Source: Nocardia rhamnosiphila NBRC 108938
Lineage (GTDB): Bacteria; Actinomycetota; Actinomycetes; Mycobacteriales; Mycobacteriaceae
Reading direction: 5' to 3'
Assembly: GCF_000720425.1 (NCBI RefSeq)
Contig: NZ_JOAJ01000001.1
Coordinates: forward strand, 1,550,001 to 1,614,000
Length of the DNA stretch: 64,000 nucleotides
How positions within the stretch are numbered: the first letter of the stretch is position 1; each line of letters starts with the position of its first letter. Shown in pieces: positions 16,657 through 26,054 of the stretch. The notes under the pieces were generated by a model. It searched no databases. It was not told where the DNA came from and saw nothing but the letters and a program-made list of their open reading frames with translations. The position numbers and the translations under genes are program-made.

Positions 16657-18123
16657 TCAGAACGGGTACCGCTGAATCTCGGATTGCACAGTGATCCATT
16701 GTGTTTCGGTGAAGGTATCGAGGTTGGCGGTCGGCCCGCCGAAACGGCCGCCGACTCCGGAGGCCTTCAGCCCGCCGAACGGGATCGGCGCCTCGTCGTC
16801 CACGGTCTGATCGTTGATGTGCACGGCGCCCGAGACGATCCGGTCGGCGAGTTCGTAGGCCTTGAACGCGTCACCGGTGAGGATGCCCACGGACAGGCCG
16901 TACTCGGAGGCGTTGATGATATCCACGGCCTCCTCGACCGTGTCGTAGACCAGGACCGGCGCCACCGGGCCGAAGATCTCCTCGGTCCAGGCAGGATTGT
17001 CCGGGGTGAGGCCGGTGAGAACGGTCGGCCGATAGAACAGATCCGTGAACTGCCCGCCCGCGGCCACTGTCGCGCCCGCCTCGACGGCCGCGGTGACCAG
17101 TCCGTGGACCCGGTCGCGCTGGCCGGCATCGATGATCGGACCCAGCGCGTTGGCCGGGTCGGTGGGATCGCCCACCGGAATGTGCCGCGCTGTGTCCGCC
17201 AGGGCGGCCACGTACTCCTCGGCGACGGACCGGTGCACGAGATGCCGGCCGGTGGTCATGCAGATCTGCCCCTGGTGCAGGAACGATCCCCAGGCGCCCG
17301 CCGACGCGGCCGCCTGCACATCCGCATCGGGTAGCACCAGCAGCGCATTGTTACCGCCCAGCTCGAGGTGCAGTTTCTTGAGCAGCGGCCCGGCCGCCGC
17401 GGCGATCCGGCGGCCGGCGACCGTGGAGCCGGTGAACGACAGGCACGGGATCCGCGGGTGTTCGACCATCGCCGCGCCCAGTGCGCCGCCGCCGGGCAGC
17501 ACATGCAGCACCCCGGCGGGCAGCCCCGCGTCCCGCAGCAATTCGGCCAGGGCCAGCCCGCCCGAGATCGGGGTCCGCGGATCCGGTTTGAGGATCACCG
17601 CGTTACCCAGGGCGAGCGCCGGGGCGACCGACCGCATCGACAGGATGGCGGGGAAGTTGAACGGCGAGATCACCCCCACGACCCCCACCGGAATCCGGCG
17701 GGCCACCGACAGGCGCGGTTTCCCGGAGCGCAGCATCTCCCCGTACGGGTGCGCGGCCAGGGCCGCGGACTCCTGCAGTTCGCTCGTCACCAGGCCGACT
17801 TCGAAGGCCGCCTTCCCCTGCCCCGAACCCGCTTCGGCGACCAGCCAGGAGCCGAGCCGGTCCGGGTTCTCGCCCAGCAGCTGCGCCGCGCGCAGCAGGA
17901 CGGACACTCGTTCGTCGTAGGTCCGGGCCGCCCAGTCCTGATGCGCCGCCGTCGCCGAGCGCACCGCTGTCTCCAGTTCGGCGGTCCCGGCTTCGCCCAC
18001 GGTGTCGAGCACTGCGCCGGTGGCCGGCGAGACCACGGTCAGGGTGCGGGAGACGGGCCGGAAGGTGCCGTCGAACAGCGCGTCGCGCCACGAGGTGGTG
18101 GCCGAATCGGCGGTGGTGGTCAT
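16657..18123 (-). CDS. Aldehyde dehydrogenase, benzaldehyde/vanillin-dehydrogenase type
   Basis: This 488-aa NAD(P)-dependent aldehyde dehydrogenase has the glutamate region KLHLELGGNNALLVL and the catalytic Cys288 in HQGQICMTTGRH, the MTT form characteristic of benzaldehyde and vanillin dehydrogenases. The C-terminus has PFGGLKASGVGGRFGG. It starts at ATG 18123 after TTCAGGAG. It is followed on the same strand by nothing, and preceded by pobA, so oxidation of an aromatic aldehyde such as 4-hydroxybenzaldehyde to 4-hydroxybenzoate would feed PobA. The exact substrate is inferred. Confidence 0.87.
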   Translation of the reverse strand: MTTTADSATTSWRDALFDGTFRPVSRTLTVVSPATGAVLDTVGEAGTAELETAVRSATAAHQDWAARTYDERVSVLLRAAQLLGENPDRLGSWLVAEAGSGQGKAAFEVGLVTSELQESAALAAHPYGEMLRSGKPRLSVARRIPVGVVGVISPFNFPAILSMRSVAPALALGNAVILKPDPRTPISGGLALAELLRDAGLPAGVLHVLPGGGALGAAMVEHPRIPCLSFTGSTVAGRRIAAAAGPLLKKLHLELGGNNALLVLPDADVQAAASAGAWGSFLHQGQICMTTGRHLVHRSVAEEYVAALADTARHIPVGDPTDPANALGPIIDAGQRDRVHGLVTAAVEAGATVAAGGQFTDLFYRPTVLTGLTPDNPAWTEEIFGPVAPVLVYDTVEEAVDIINASEYGLSVGILTGDAFKAYELADRIVSGAVHINDQTVDDEAPIPFGGLKASGVGGRFGGPTANLDTFTETQWITVQSEIQRYPF

Positions 18124-18284
18124 AGGGGAACTCCTGAAGTGCGGTGTCGTGCGTAGGAGAGAGTGGCCGCGAGGACGAGTATCCTCGCCGCACCCGCCGG
18201 CGGTGTCGATTGCGCCCCATCCGGCGGCGCGAACCGGGACCGGCTGTGTGCTCGCGCGGAAATCCGGCGGGCGAGCGGTCGGGG

Positions 18285-19466
18285 TCAGGCCGCCTGCTGC
18301 CACCCGGTATAGGCCTCCGCCAGATAGGCGGCGCCGTGCCGGGAACCGGTGACCAGCGCTAGTTCGCCGCGCTGCCGTGCGATATCGAACGGCGACGCCC
18401 CCTCCACGGAGTGGAGCATGGTGGTCATCCAGTAGGAGAAGTGCTGGGCCTTCCATACCCGGTCGAGAGCCCGCTCGGTATACCGGTCGAGGGCCTCGTC
18501 CCCGGCGCCGGCAAGGAAGTCGATGATCGCCTCGTGCAGTACGCGGACATCCGCGAGCGCCAGGTTGAGCCCTTTGGCACCGGTCGGCGGTACCGTGTGC
18601 GCGGCATCGCCGGCCAGCAGCAGCCGCCCGTAACGCATCGGGGCGGTGACGAAGGAGCGGAACGGCAGCACCATCTTCGCGCTGATCGGCCCCTCCTGGA
18701 TCTCGAAACCGTTCCCGTTCACCCGGCGGCGCATCTCCGCCCAGATCCGGTCGTCGTCCCAATCCTCGGGCCGCTCGCCGGGTGCGCACTGGAAGTACAT
18801 CCGCTGCATCGTCGGCGTGCGCTGGCTCACCAGCGCGAAGCCGTGCTCGGACTGCGCGTAGATCAGTTCCGGATGCGAGGGCGGTGCCTCGGCGAGGAAC
18901 CCGAACCAGGCGAACGGGTATTCGCGGAACCATTCACCGCGGGTCCCGGCCGGGAAGGCCTTGCGGCAGATGGACCGGGAGCCGTCGGAGCCGACCACGA
19001 GGTCCGCCTCGATCCGGCCGGGGCTGCCGTCGGAGTCGATGAAGGACACCACGGGCCGTGCGCCGGAGGTGTCGACCGCGGTATCGGAGACGCCGTAGCG
19101 CACATCGCCCCCGTCGGTCTCCCGGCGGGCCGCCAGATCGGCGAAGACATCATTCTGCGGGTACAGCCAGACGGATTCGCCGACCAGTTCCTGGAAATCG
19201 ATGCGGTGGTTCTCACCGCCGAACCGGAACACCACACCGTCGTGCCGGTCGCCGTCGGTGATCACCCGATCGGACACCCCGGTGTCGACCAGGGTGCGCA
19301 CCGATCCCGCTTCGAGGATTCCGGCGCGGATCGTGGTGGCGATATCGTGCCGGCTGCGGATATCGATGACCACCGAGTCGATTCCGGATCGGTGCAGCAG
19401 ATGGGAGAGCAACAGCCCGGCCGGGCCCGCCCCGACAATCGCTACCTGGGTCCGAGTGGTGGTCAC
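18285..19466 (-). CDS. pobA: 4-hydroxybenzoate 3-monooxygenase
   Basis: This 393-aa FAD-dependent aromatic hydroxylase converts 4-hydroxybenzoate to protocatechuate using NAD(P)H and O2. It has the N-terminal Rossmann GAGPAG, the RAGILEAGSV active-site segment typical of PobA, the middle DLVVGSDGSRS and the C-terminal LLLAGDAAHTVPPTGAKGLN FAD motif. Length agrees with the family. GTG 19466 overlaps the stop of the AAHS permease gene, so the two are one unit. Its product is the substrate of PcaHG encoded nearby. Confidence 0.95.
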   Translation of the reverse strand: MTTTRTQVAIVGAGPAGLLLSHLLHRSGIDSVVIDIRSRHDIATTIRAGILEAGSVRTLVDTGVSDRVITDGDRHDGVVFRFGGENHRIDFQELVGESVWLYPQNDVFADLAARRETDGGDVRYGVSDTAVDTSGARPVVSFIDSDGSPGRIEADLVVGSDGSRSICRKAFPAGTRGEWFREYPFAWFGFLAEAPPSHPELIYAQSEHGFALVSQRTPTMQRMYFQCAPGERPEDWDDDRIWAEMRRRVNGNGFEIQEGPISAKMVLPFRSFVTAPMRYGRLLLAGDAAHTVPPTGAKGLNLALADVRVLHEAIIDFLAGAGDEALDRYTERALDRVWKAQHFSYWMTTMLHSVEGASPFDIARQRGELALVTGSRHGAAYLAEAYTGWQQAA

Positions 19467-20704
19467 AGTGCGTACTCCTTCGTATCGTCGGGTCCGGTGA
19501 GGGGCGCCGGTGCCTTGGCTTCGGAGTGCCGGGCGGCCAGGCGGGGAACCGTCGCCAGTGCCAGCAACCCGATGGCGGCGACCACCGCGAAGAAGTAGAA
19601 GCCCCACGGATGAGCGGAACCGGCCACGATGAGGGCACCGGTGATACTCGGCCCGAAGATGGCGCCCAGGCGGCCGACCGCGGAGGCGAGACCGAGCGCG
19701 GTCGCGCGGACCTCGGCCGGGTAGGCCTGGGTGACGTAGGCGTAGACGAGCACCTGGGCCGAGAAGACGAAGATGCCGGTCACCAGTACCAGCGCATTGA
19801 GCAGCACTGTACTGGGCACCTTGATGCTCAGCAGCGCCAGCAGCACCGCGGCCGCGCCGAACCAGACCAGGATGGTCGGTTTGGTGCCGCGCCGGTCGGC
19901 CAGGGTCCCCGCGACGATCAGGCCGATGATGGCGCCGATGTTCAGCACCAGCAGCAGGGTCAGCGAGGTGGACATATTGTAGCCGGCGTCGCGCATCAGT
20001 TTCGGCAGCCAGGTGTTGAGCCCGTAGACCAGCAACAGTCCCATGAAGGAGCCGACCCACACGCCGAGAGTCGTGCGCAGGTACTTCGGCTGCAGGACCA
20101 CGGTGGGGCCGACACGTTCGGTTTTGCCCTGGGCCGCCAGATAGGCATCCGATTCGGGCAGCTTCCACCACATCAGCGGCAGCAGCAGGAATCCGGCGAT
20201 ACCGCCGGCATAGAACAGGATTTCCCAGTTCGGCACGAGCCAGAGCGCGAACAGCGAGGCCAGGACCGCGCCGAAGTGATAGCCGGTCATGGTGAAGGTG
20301 CTGGCGAAGGCCCGGCGCGAGGCGGGCATGTGCTCGGCCATGAAGGTGAGCGCGGTCGGCATACAGGCGCCCAGCCCGAGCCCCGCGAGCAACCGGAAGG
20401 CACCGAACACTGCCACCGACCCGGCCCACGGCACCGCGATGGTGAACACCGAGAACAAGGTGATCGAGGCCAGCAGCACCGAGCGTCGGCCGTAGCGGTC
20501 GGCGAGCGGACCGACTCCGGCGGCACCGATGGCGACGCCGACCAGGGAGATGGTCGCGGCGAAGGTCGCGCCCGACGCGGTGAACCCGGCGTGGTTCTCG
20601 TCGATCAGGGTCGGAATGACCGCGCCGAGGACGACGAGGTCGTACCCGTCGAGGAGCACGGTGAGCCAGCACAGCGCGGCCGGCCACGACAGCAGTTTGT
20701 TCAT
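19463..20704 (-). CDS. pcaK: Aromatic acid:H+ symporter (AAHS family MFS), PcaK-like
   Basis: This 413-aa twelve-helix permease has the AAHS signature DGYDLVVLGAVIPTL in helix 1, GPLADRYGRRSVLL in the 2-3 loop and a repeated GTLADRRGTKPT in the 8-9 loop. AAHS proteins import 4-hydroxybenzoate, protocatechuate or vanillate. The start at ATG 20704 is preceded by AGAAGAGAA; the frame is open for 11 more codons. It is translationally coupled to pobA, which points to 4-hydroxybenzoate as the substrate. The symbol is assigned by family and context. Confidence 0.88.
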   Translation of the reverse strand: MNKLLSWPAALCWLTVLLDGYDLVVLGAVIPTLIDENHAGFTASGATFAATISLVGVAIGAAGVGPLADRYGRRSVLLASITLFSVFTIAVPWAGSVAVFGAFRLLAGLGLGACMPTALTFMAEHMPASRRAFASTFTMTGYHFGAVLASLFALWLVPNWEILFYAGGIAGFLLLPLMWWKLPESDAYLAAQGKTERVGPTVVLQPKYLRTTLGVWVGSFMGLLLVYGLNTWLPKLMRDAGYNMSTSLTLLLVLNIGAIIGLIVAGTLADRRGTKPTILVWFGAAAVLLALLSIKVPSTVLLNALVLVTGIFVFSAQVLVYAYVTQAYPAEVRATALGLASAVGRLGAIFGPSITGALIVAGSAHPWGFYFFAVVAAIGLLALATVPRLAARHSEAKAPAPLTGPDDTKEYAL

Positions 20705-20782
20705 GATGGGGTTCTCTTCTGATCTTCGGGTCGCCACGATGCGACCCGGCTTGTGACGGCACTCACGCTAAGCTCCGCTTCC

Positions 20783-20809
20783 TCAGAAATCCAATAGATG
20801 ATTTTCTGA
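20783..20809. promoter_or_regulatory. Inverted repeat, candidate LysR operator for pcaK-pobA
   Basis: TCAGAAATC at 20783-20791 and GATTTTCTGA at 20800-20809 are inverted copies, one with a single extra T, lying in the 124-base gap between the divergent permease and LysR starts. The AT-rich centre and the position fit a LysR activator site. The role is inferred. Confidence 0.5.
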
Positions 20810-20828
20810 AGTGGAATAGAGGAGATCT

Positions 20829-21737
20829 ATGGCATCCGATGTGGACCTCAATCTGGTTCGGACATTCGTCCTGCTCTACGAGACGCGCAGTGTCACGGCC
20901 GCGGCCGATCTGCTGGGCGTGACCCAGCCGACCGTCAGCTACGGGCTGGGCAAATTGCGTAGGCGGCTCGACGACGAACTGTTCGTCCGCGGGCCCGGCG
21001 GGCTGGTCCCGACCTCGGAATCCGAACGGCTGTACCCGCCGCTGCGCGCCGCACTGGCCGAGGTCACCGAAACACTGGGCGCGAGCACGGACTTCGATCC
21101 GGATCGGCCCACCCGCTTCACCCTCGGCCTCTCGGATCTGGGTGAGGTGACGGTGCTGCCGCTGGTTCTGGCCGAACTCGCAACCCAGGCGCCGCAGGCG
21201 GGTCTGCGGGTTCAGGCGTTCGACCTGGACACCGCGACCGATCGGCTGGCCCGCGGTGAGATGGACGCCATCGTGGCCAGCCCGGTCCTCGATTCGCCCC
21301 GACTGCGCCGGACCCCCCTGTTCACCGAGGGATACGCGGGTATGGTCGCCGCCGATCACCCCCGGCTGGGCACCGGCACCCCGACGCACGCCGATCTCGA
21401 ACGAGAGCGGCATGTGGTGGTGGACGGCGGCAGCGGCCATCTGGGTCCCCGCCGGGCGCTGGTCGAACATCGGCTGGAAAGCCGCATCGCGGTCCGGGTC
21501 ACCCGGTTCGCGACGCTGCCGTACGTGGTGCAGGACAGCGAACTCGTCGCGATCGTCCCGGAGCGGGTCGCTCGCGCGCTGGCCCGGACCCATTCCGTGC
21601 GCATCTTCGCGCTGCCCTGGTCCATCGAACCGGTCGAGGTGGCCGCCTACACCCGGCACGCGCCCGGACGCAGCGCCGCTCAGCGCTTCTTCCTGGAGGT
21701 GATCCGGACGGCCATGGACAAACTGCCGGCCCTGTGA
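20829..21737 (+). CDS. LysR-family regulator, likely of pcaK-pobA
   Basis: This 302-aa LysR protein has its N-terminal helix-turn-helix at VTAAADLLGVTQPTVSYGLG and an effector-binding domain after LGLSDLGEVTVLPLVLAELA. GAGGAGA-type sequence precedes ATG 20829. It is divergent from the AAHS permease and PobA genes and is therefore their likely regulator, with 4-hydroxybenzoate or a related aromatic as the effector (inference). Confidence 0.9.
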   Translation: MASDVDLNLVRTFVLLYETRSVTAAADLLGVTQPTVSYGLGKLRRRLDDELFVRGPGGLVPTSESERLYPPLRAALAEVTETLGASTDFDPDRPTRFTLGLSDLGEVTVLPLVLAELATQAPQAGLRVQAFDLDTATDRLARGEMDAIVASPVLDSPRLRRTPLFTEGYAGMVAADHPRLGTGTPTHADLERERHVVVDGGSGHLGPRRALVEHRLESRIAVRVTRFATLPYVVQDSELVAIVPERVARALARTHSVRIFALPWSIEPVEVAAYTRHAPGRSAAQRFFLEVIRTAMDKLPAL

Positions 21738-21762
21738 ACAGGCCGAACTCACGGCATCGCCC

Positions 21763-22419
21763 TCAGCCGACCCGTTCGACCAGTGCATCGTCGACCTCGA
21801 CCACCGCCCCCGTGGCCGCCCGGACTTCGGCGATGGTGACCCCGGGAGCGGTTTCCAGCAGCACCAGTCCACGCTCGGTCACGTCGAGCACGGCCATATC
21901 GGTGATGATCCGGTCCACACAGCCCAGACCGGTCAGCGGCAGCGTGCACTCTTCGACGATCTTGGGCTCCCCCGACCGCGAGACGTGGTCCATCATCACG
22001 ATCACCCGCCGGGCACCGTGCACCAGGTCCATGGCGCCGCCCATCCCCTTGACCATCTTGCCCGGAATCATCCAGTTGGCCAGATCACCGCGCACGCTGA
22101 CCTGCATGGCGCCCAGCACCGCCACATCCACCTGGCCGCCGCGGATCATGCCGAAGGACTGCGCGGAATCGAAGAACGAGGCGCCGGGCAGCACGGTGAT
22201 GGTTTCTTTGCCGGCATTGATCAGTTCGGGATCGAGTTCGTCCTCGGTCGGATACGGGCCCACCCCGAGGACACCGTTCTCCGAATGCAGTACGACGGTG
22301 ATGTCGCCGGGCAGATAGTTGGGCACCAGCGTCGGCATCCCGATGCCGAGGTTGACGTACTGGCCGTCTTCGAGTTCGGCGGCGACCCGGGCCGCCATCT
22401 GTTCGCGGGTCAGCGTCAT
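21763..22419 (-). CDS. pcaJ: 3-oxoadipate CoA-transferase subunit B
   Basis: This 218-aa beta subunit transfers CoA from succinyl-CoA to beta-ketoadipate. It has the catalytic glutamate in [13 protein letters not shown] and the family blocks [16 protein letters not shown] and [14 protein letters not shown]. It overlaps the alpha subunit by four bases (ATGA at 22416-22419). The alternative in this family is acetoacetate:succinyl-CoA transferase (ScoB); the pca setting favours PcaJ. Confidence 0.9.
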   Translation of the reverse strand: MTLTREQMAARVAAELEDGQYVNLGIGMPTLVPNYLPGDITVVLHSENGVLGVGPYPTEDELDPELINAGKETITVLPGASFFDSAQSFGMIRGGQVDVAVLGAMQVSVRGDLANWMIPGKMVKGMGGAMDLVHGARRVIVMMDHVSRSGEPKIVEECTLPLTGLGCVDRIITDMAVLDVTERGLVLLETAPGVTIAEVRAATGAVVEVDDALVERVG

Positions 22420-23162
22420 GCGCGCACCGTCCTGTTCTCGATTCCTACTTCGACCTTCCCGGCGGGGACAACCCGCTGGACCTGGATCCCCGGGGTGTGC
22501 ACCTGGTCGGGGTCCAGTTCGCCGGGTTCCACCAGATGCTCCACCTGGGCGATGGTGATCCGGCCGGCCGCGGCCGCGGGCGGGTTGAAGTTGCGGGCGC
22601 TGGCGCGATAGACGAGGTTGCCGTGCCGGTCACCCTTCCAGGCGTGGACCAGCGCGTAGTCGGTGACGATCCCCCGCTCGAGCACATAGGTGACGCCGTC
22701 GAACACCCGGGTCTCCTTCGGCGGGGAGGCCACCGCGATCCCACCCGCGCCGTCGTAGCGAAGCGGAAGTCCGCCCTCGGCGACCTGGGTTCCGACCCCG
22801 GCGGGGGTGAAGAACGCCGGAATACCGGCGCCCCCGGCCCGCATCCGCTCGGCGAGGGTGCCCTGTGGGGTCAGTTCGACCTCGAGTTCGCCGGACAGGT
22901 ACTGGCGGGCGAATTCCTCGTTGGCGCCGACATAGGAGCTGATGGTGCGGCGGATGCGGTGCGCCGCGAGCAACACACCGAGGCCGAAGCCATTGGTCCC
23001 GCAGTTGTTGCTGACGACCTCCAGGTCGGTGGCGCCCTGTTCGAGCAGCGCGTTGATCAATATTTCCGGGATCCCGACCAGTCCGAATCCACCGACGGCC
23101 AGGGACGCGCCGTCGGGGATATCGGCGACCGCTTCGGCGGCTGTGGCAATGACTTTGTCCAT
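22416..23162 (-). CDS. pcaI: 3-oxoadipate CoA-transferase subunit A
   Basis: This 248-aa alpha subunit begins [20 protein letters not shown], with the glycine-rich [10 protein letters not shown] and the [16 protein letters not shown] block of family I CoA-transferase A subunits. ATG 23162 is chosen over the longer open frame, which runs through the operator into the pcaH leader. It pairs with PcaJ and is divergent from pcaH. It catalyses the penultimate step of the pathway completed by PcaF. Confidence 0.9.
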   Translation of the reverse strand: MDKVIATAAEAVADIPDGASLAVGGFGLVGIPEILINALLEQGATDLEVVSNNCGTNGFGLGVLLAAHRIRRTISSYVGANEEFARQYLSGELEVELTPQGTLAERMRAGGAGIPAFFTPAGVGTQVAEGGLPLRYDGAGGIAVASPPKETRVFDGVTYVLERGIVTDYALVHAWKGDRHGNLVYRASARNFNPPAAAAGRITIAQVEHLVEPGELDPDQVHTPGIQVQRVVPAGKVEVGIENRTVRA

Positions 23163-23187
23163 CACGCGGTCCACAGTAACCAGATTT

Positions 23188-23221
23188 GTGCGGAATGTGA
23201 ACTCATGTGCGTATAGTGAAC
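23188..23221. promoter_or_regulatory. Tandem 15-bp direct repeats, candidate PcaR (IclR) operator
   Basis: GTGCGGAATGTGAAC (23188-23202) and GTGCGTATAGTGAAC (23207-23221) agree at 12 of 15 positions, with starts 19 bases apart. Their reverse complements resemble the GTTCGATAATCGCAC motif that I recall for Pseudomonas PcaR sites. They lie between the divergent pcaI and pcaH starts, so one regulator could control both operons. Confidence 0.62.
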
Positions 23222-23310
23222 GCAGCGCACGGTGATTGATCCCGCCCGAACCGGGTCCTATGCTGTTCGCATCCCGTAGCAATGTCCACATCCCGAACGC
23301 GAGGTCGCGC

Positions 23311-24033
23311 ATGCTCCAACTGCCCCCGCGGTACCGCGGTATCGACAAGGACGAGGAAGCACCGCTCGACTTCGCCGATTACCGCACCACCGCCCTCCGT
23401 CACCCGAAACAGCCGCTGATCCTGCTCCCCCAGCGACTCGGCGAACTCACCGGTCCGGTGCTCGGCGAAGGCCGGGTCGCCGCGGCGGACGCCGACCTGA
23501 CGCTGACCCGCGGCGGCGAGGCGGCCGGGCAGCGCATCGTCGTCCACGGCCGGGTCCTCGACAGTGACCGCAAACCGGTACCGAACACCCTGGTCGAGGT
23601 CTGGCAGGCCAATGCCGCTGGGCGCTACCGGCACCAGGGCGACCAATGGCCGGCCCCGCTGGACCCGCATTTCGACGGCGTCGGCCGGGTACTCACCGAC
23701 AGCGACGGACACTACTCGTTCACCACGATCAAGCCGGGCATCTATCCGTGGCGCAACCACCACAATGCGTGGCGCCCCGCGCATATCCATTTCTCGCTGT
23801 TCGGGCGCGCCTTCACCCAGCGCCTGGTCACCCAGATGTATTTTCCGGACGACCCGATGTTCTTCCAGGACCCGATCTACAACTCGGTTCCCGACGGCGC
23901 CCGCCAGCGCATGGTGAGCGCATTCGACTACGAGGCCACCACCGACAACTGGGCGGTGGGCTACCGGTTCGACATCGTGCTGCGCGGCCGCGACGCGACC
24001 CCGTTCGAGGAGGACGACGACCACGATGAATGA
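23311..24033 (+). CDS. pcaH: Protocatechuate 3,4-dioxygenase beta subunit
   Basis: This 240-aa iron(III) subunit cleaves protocatechuate between the hydroxyls to 3-carboxy-cis,cis-muconate. Iron ligands are visible as Tyr106 (GRYRH), Tyr145 (IYPWRN), His158 and His160 (RPAHIHFS), with the same spacing as in the Pseudomonas enzyme. Start ATG 23311 follows a GAGG; 25 codons of open frame further upstream lie over the leader. It overlaps pcaG by eight bases. Confidence 0.96.
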   Translation: MLQLPPRYRGIDKDEEAPLDFADYRTTALRHPKQPLILLPQRLGELTGPVLGEGRVAAADADLTLTRGGEAAGQRIVVHGRVLDSDRKPVPNTLVEVWQANAAGRYRHQGDQWPAPLDPHFDGVGRVLTDSDGHYSFTTIKPGIYPWRNHHNAWRPAHIHFSLFGRAFTQRLVTQMYFPDDPMFFQDPIYNSVPDGARQRMVSAFDYEATTDNWAVGYRFDIVLRGRDATPFEEDDDHDE

Positions 24034-24649
24034 CACCGATTTCGCCCCCCGCTATCCGGTGACCGCCGGCGATTTCACCACGGCGGAGTTCGGCCCCACT
24101 CCGTCGCAGACCGTGGGCCCCTTCCTCCACATCGGACTGCCCTGGCCGGACGGCCCCGATGTGGTGGCCCCCGGCACGGACGGCGCCATCACCGTCACAG
24201 TGACAGTCCGCGACGGGGGCCGGACCCCCGTCGCGGACGCGCTCGTGGAGATCTGGCAAGCCAATCGCGAGGGCGTATTCCAGCATCCGGACGACCCGCG
24301 CCCGCAGACCGACCCCGGTTTCCGCGGATTCGGCCGGTGCCCCGCCGACCCGACCGGTACCGTCCGGTTCACCACGGTGAAACCCGGGGCCCTGGTCGGC
24401 GACGGGGAAACCGAAGCGCCCCATCTGAACGTGTCGATCTTCGCGCGCGGCATGCTCAACCGGTTGGTCACCCGGCTCTACTTCGCCGACGAAGAGTCCG
24501 CCAACGCCGCCGATCCCGTGCTGTCCGCACTCCCGGCGGCCCAGCGGCACAAGCTGATCGCCACCGCCACCGCCGAGGGTTACCACCTCGACATCGTCGT
24601 ACAGGACGCCGATCCGGACGGCGCCGAGACGCCGTTCTTCCACTTCTAG
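24026..24649 (+). CDS. pcaG: Protocatechuate 3,4-dioxygenase alpha subunit
   Basis: This 207-aa subunit has the intradiol-dioxygenase fold (PSQTVGPFLHIGLPWPDG, VEIWQANREGVFQHP) but lacks the two-His ligand pair of the beta subunit, as expected. It ends VVQDADPDGAETPFFHF. It overlaps the pcaH stop and forms the alpha/beta enzyme with it. Confidence 0.95.
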   Translation: MNDTDFAPRYPVTAGDFTTAEFGPTPSQTVGPFLHIGLPWPDGPDVVAPGTDGAITVTVTVRDGGRTPVADALVEIWQANREGVFQHPDDPRPQTDPGFRGFGRCPADPTGTVRFTTVKPGALVGDGETEAPHLNVSIFARGMLNRLVTRLYFADEESANAADPVLSALPAAQRHKLIATATAEGYHLDIVVQDADPDGAETPFFHF

Positions 24650-24659
24650 GAGGATCCGA

Positions 24660-26012
24660 GTGCCGCGTGGAGAGCTGTTCGATCCGCTTTTCGGGGCGGC
24701 CGAGCTCGGCGCCACCCTGTCCGACCGCGCCTGGATCACCGCACTGATCCAGGTCGAGTGCGCGCTGGCCCGCGCCCAGGCCGCCACCGGGGTGCTCGAC
24801 GAGGAATACGCGAACGTCATCGACGCGGCCGGACCAGAGTTGGCCGGACGACTGGACCCCGAGCAGCTCGGCGGTGCCGCGGTGGCCGGCGGCAACCCGG
24901 TCATTCCGCTCGTCGGCGAACTGCGCCGGGCCTGCGCGGCGGCGAATGTGCCACCGGCGGCCGTCCACAAGGGCGCCACCAGCCAGGACATCCTCGACAA
25001 CGCCCTCTCGCTGCTGGCCCAGCGGGCCGGCACACTGGTCGTCGACGACCTGCGCGCCGCGGCGGACTCCGCCGCGACCCTGGCCCGCGATCACCGGGAC
25101 ACCCCGATGGCCGCGCGCACCCTCGGTCAGCAGGCGCTGCCCACCACCTTCGGTGCGCTGGCGGCCGGCTGGTGCGCCGCACTCGACCGGGCGGCGGGCT
25201 CGGTCACCGCCGCGCTGGCCGACCTGCCGGTCCAGTTCGGCGGTGCCGCGGGGACTCTCGCGGCGCTGTACCCGCACGGTCCGGCGATCGCCGACGCGCT
25301 CGCGGCGGAACTGGGGCTGGCGCCGCAGCGGGTGCCGTGGCACACCGACCGCACACCCCTCGCCGAACTCGCCACCGCCCTGGGCGTGGCCGCCGGCGCG
25401 GTGAGCAAGATCGCCACCGATATCGTGGCGCTGTCCGCTACCGAAATCGGTGAGGTGAGCGAGGATTCGCCCGGCGGTTCGTCGGCGATGCCTCATAAGC
25501 GGAACTCGGTGGCCGCGATCACCGCGCGCGCCGCCGCCCGGCGTGTCCCCGGGCTGGTCGCGACCGCGCTCGGCGCGATGGACCACGAAATGCAGCGGGC
25601 CGCCGGAGCCTGGCACGCCGAATGGGAAACTGTCACCGACTTGCTCCGCCTGACCGGCGGCGCCGCCCACCGGCTGGCCCAGAGCCTGACCGGGCTGCGG
25701 GTCGATCCCGCGGCGATGTCGCGCAATCTCACGGTCACCGGCGGGTTGCTGCTGGCCGAGCGGGTGACCGCGGCACTGTCCGAACACACCGAGCGGGCGC
25801 GCGAGATCGTCACCGCCGCGGCCACCGCCGACCCACCGGCATTGGACAGCGACCCCGAGATCGTCGCATACCTCGGCGCGGACCGGGTCCGGGAACTGCT
25901 GGACCCCGCCGGATATCTGGGCCATGCGGCCGATTTCGTCACGCGGGTCCTCGGCGAACGCGGTGACGAGGTCGACGGTCCGGCCACCCACGAAACCGCC
26001 GGGCCACAGTAA
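24660..26012 (+). CDS. pcaB: 3-carboxy-cis,cis-muconate cycloisomerase
   Basis: This 450-aa member of the fumarase/aspartase superfamily converts 3-carboxymuconate to gamma-carboxymuconolactone. It starts at GTG 24660 behind AGGAGGATCCGA. The superfamily signature GSSAMPHKRN is near residues 273-282, and TSQDILDNALSLL and RTLGQQALPTTFG match bacterial PcaB. It lies between pcaG and pcaL as in other actinobacterial pca operons. Confidence 0.95.
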   Translation: MPRGELFDPLFGAAELGATLSDRAWITALIQVECALARAQAATGVLDEEYANVIDAAGPELAGRLDPEQLGGAAVAGGNPVIPLVGELRRACAAANVPPAAVHKGATSQDILDNALSLLAQRAGTLVVDDLRAAADSAATLARDHRDTPMAARTLGQQALPTTFGALAAGWCAALDRAAGSVTAALADLPVQFGGAAGTLAALYPHGPAIADALAAELGLAPQRVPWHTDRTPLAELATALGVAAGAVSKIATDIVALSATEIGEVSEDSPGGSSAMPHKRNSVAAITARAAARRVPGLVATALGAMDHEMQRAAGAWHAEWETVTDLLRLTGGAAHRLAQSLTGLRVDPAAMSRNLTVTGGLLLAERVTAALSEHTERAREIVTAAATADPPALDSDPEIVAYLGADRVRELLDPAGYLGHAADFVTRVLGERGDEVDGPATHETAGPQ

Positions 26013-26054
26013 CCCGGGGACGCGACCGAGAACGAACCGAACGGAACAGGTGAT

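Noticed and set aside
20761..20828. Possible -35/-10 pair assigned to the LysR gene
   Set aside because: AT-rich stretch is present, but several equally good hexamers exist on both strands, so no single promoter is reported.
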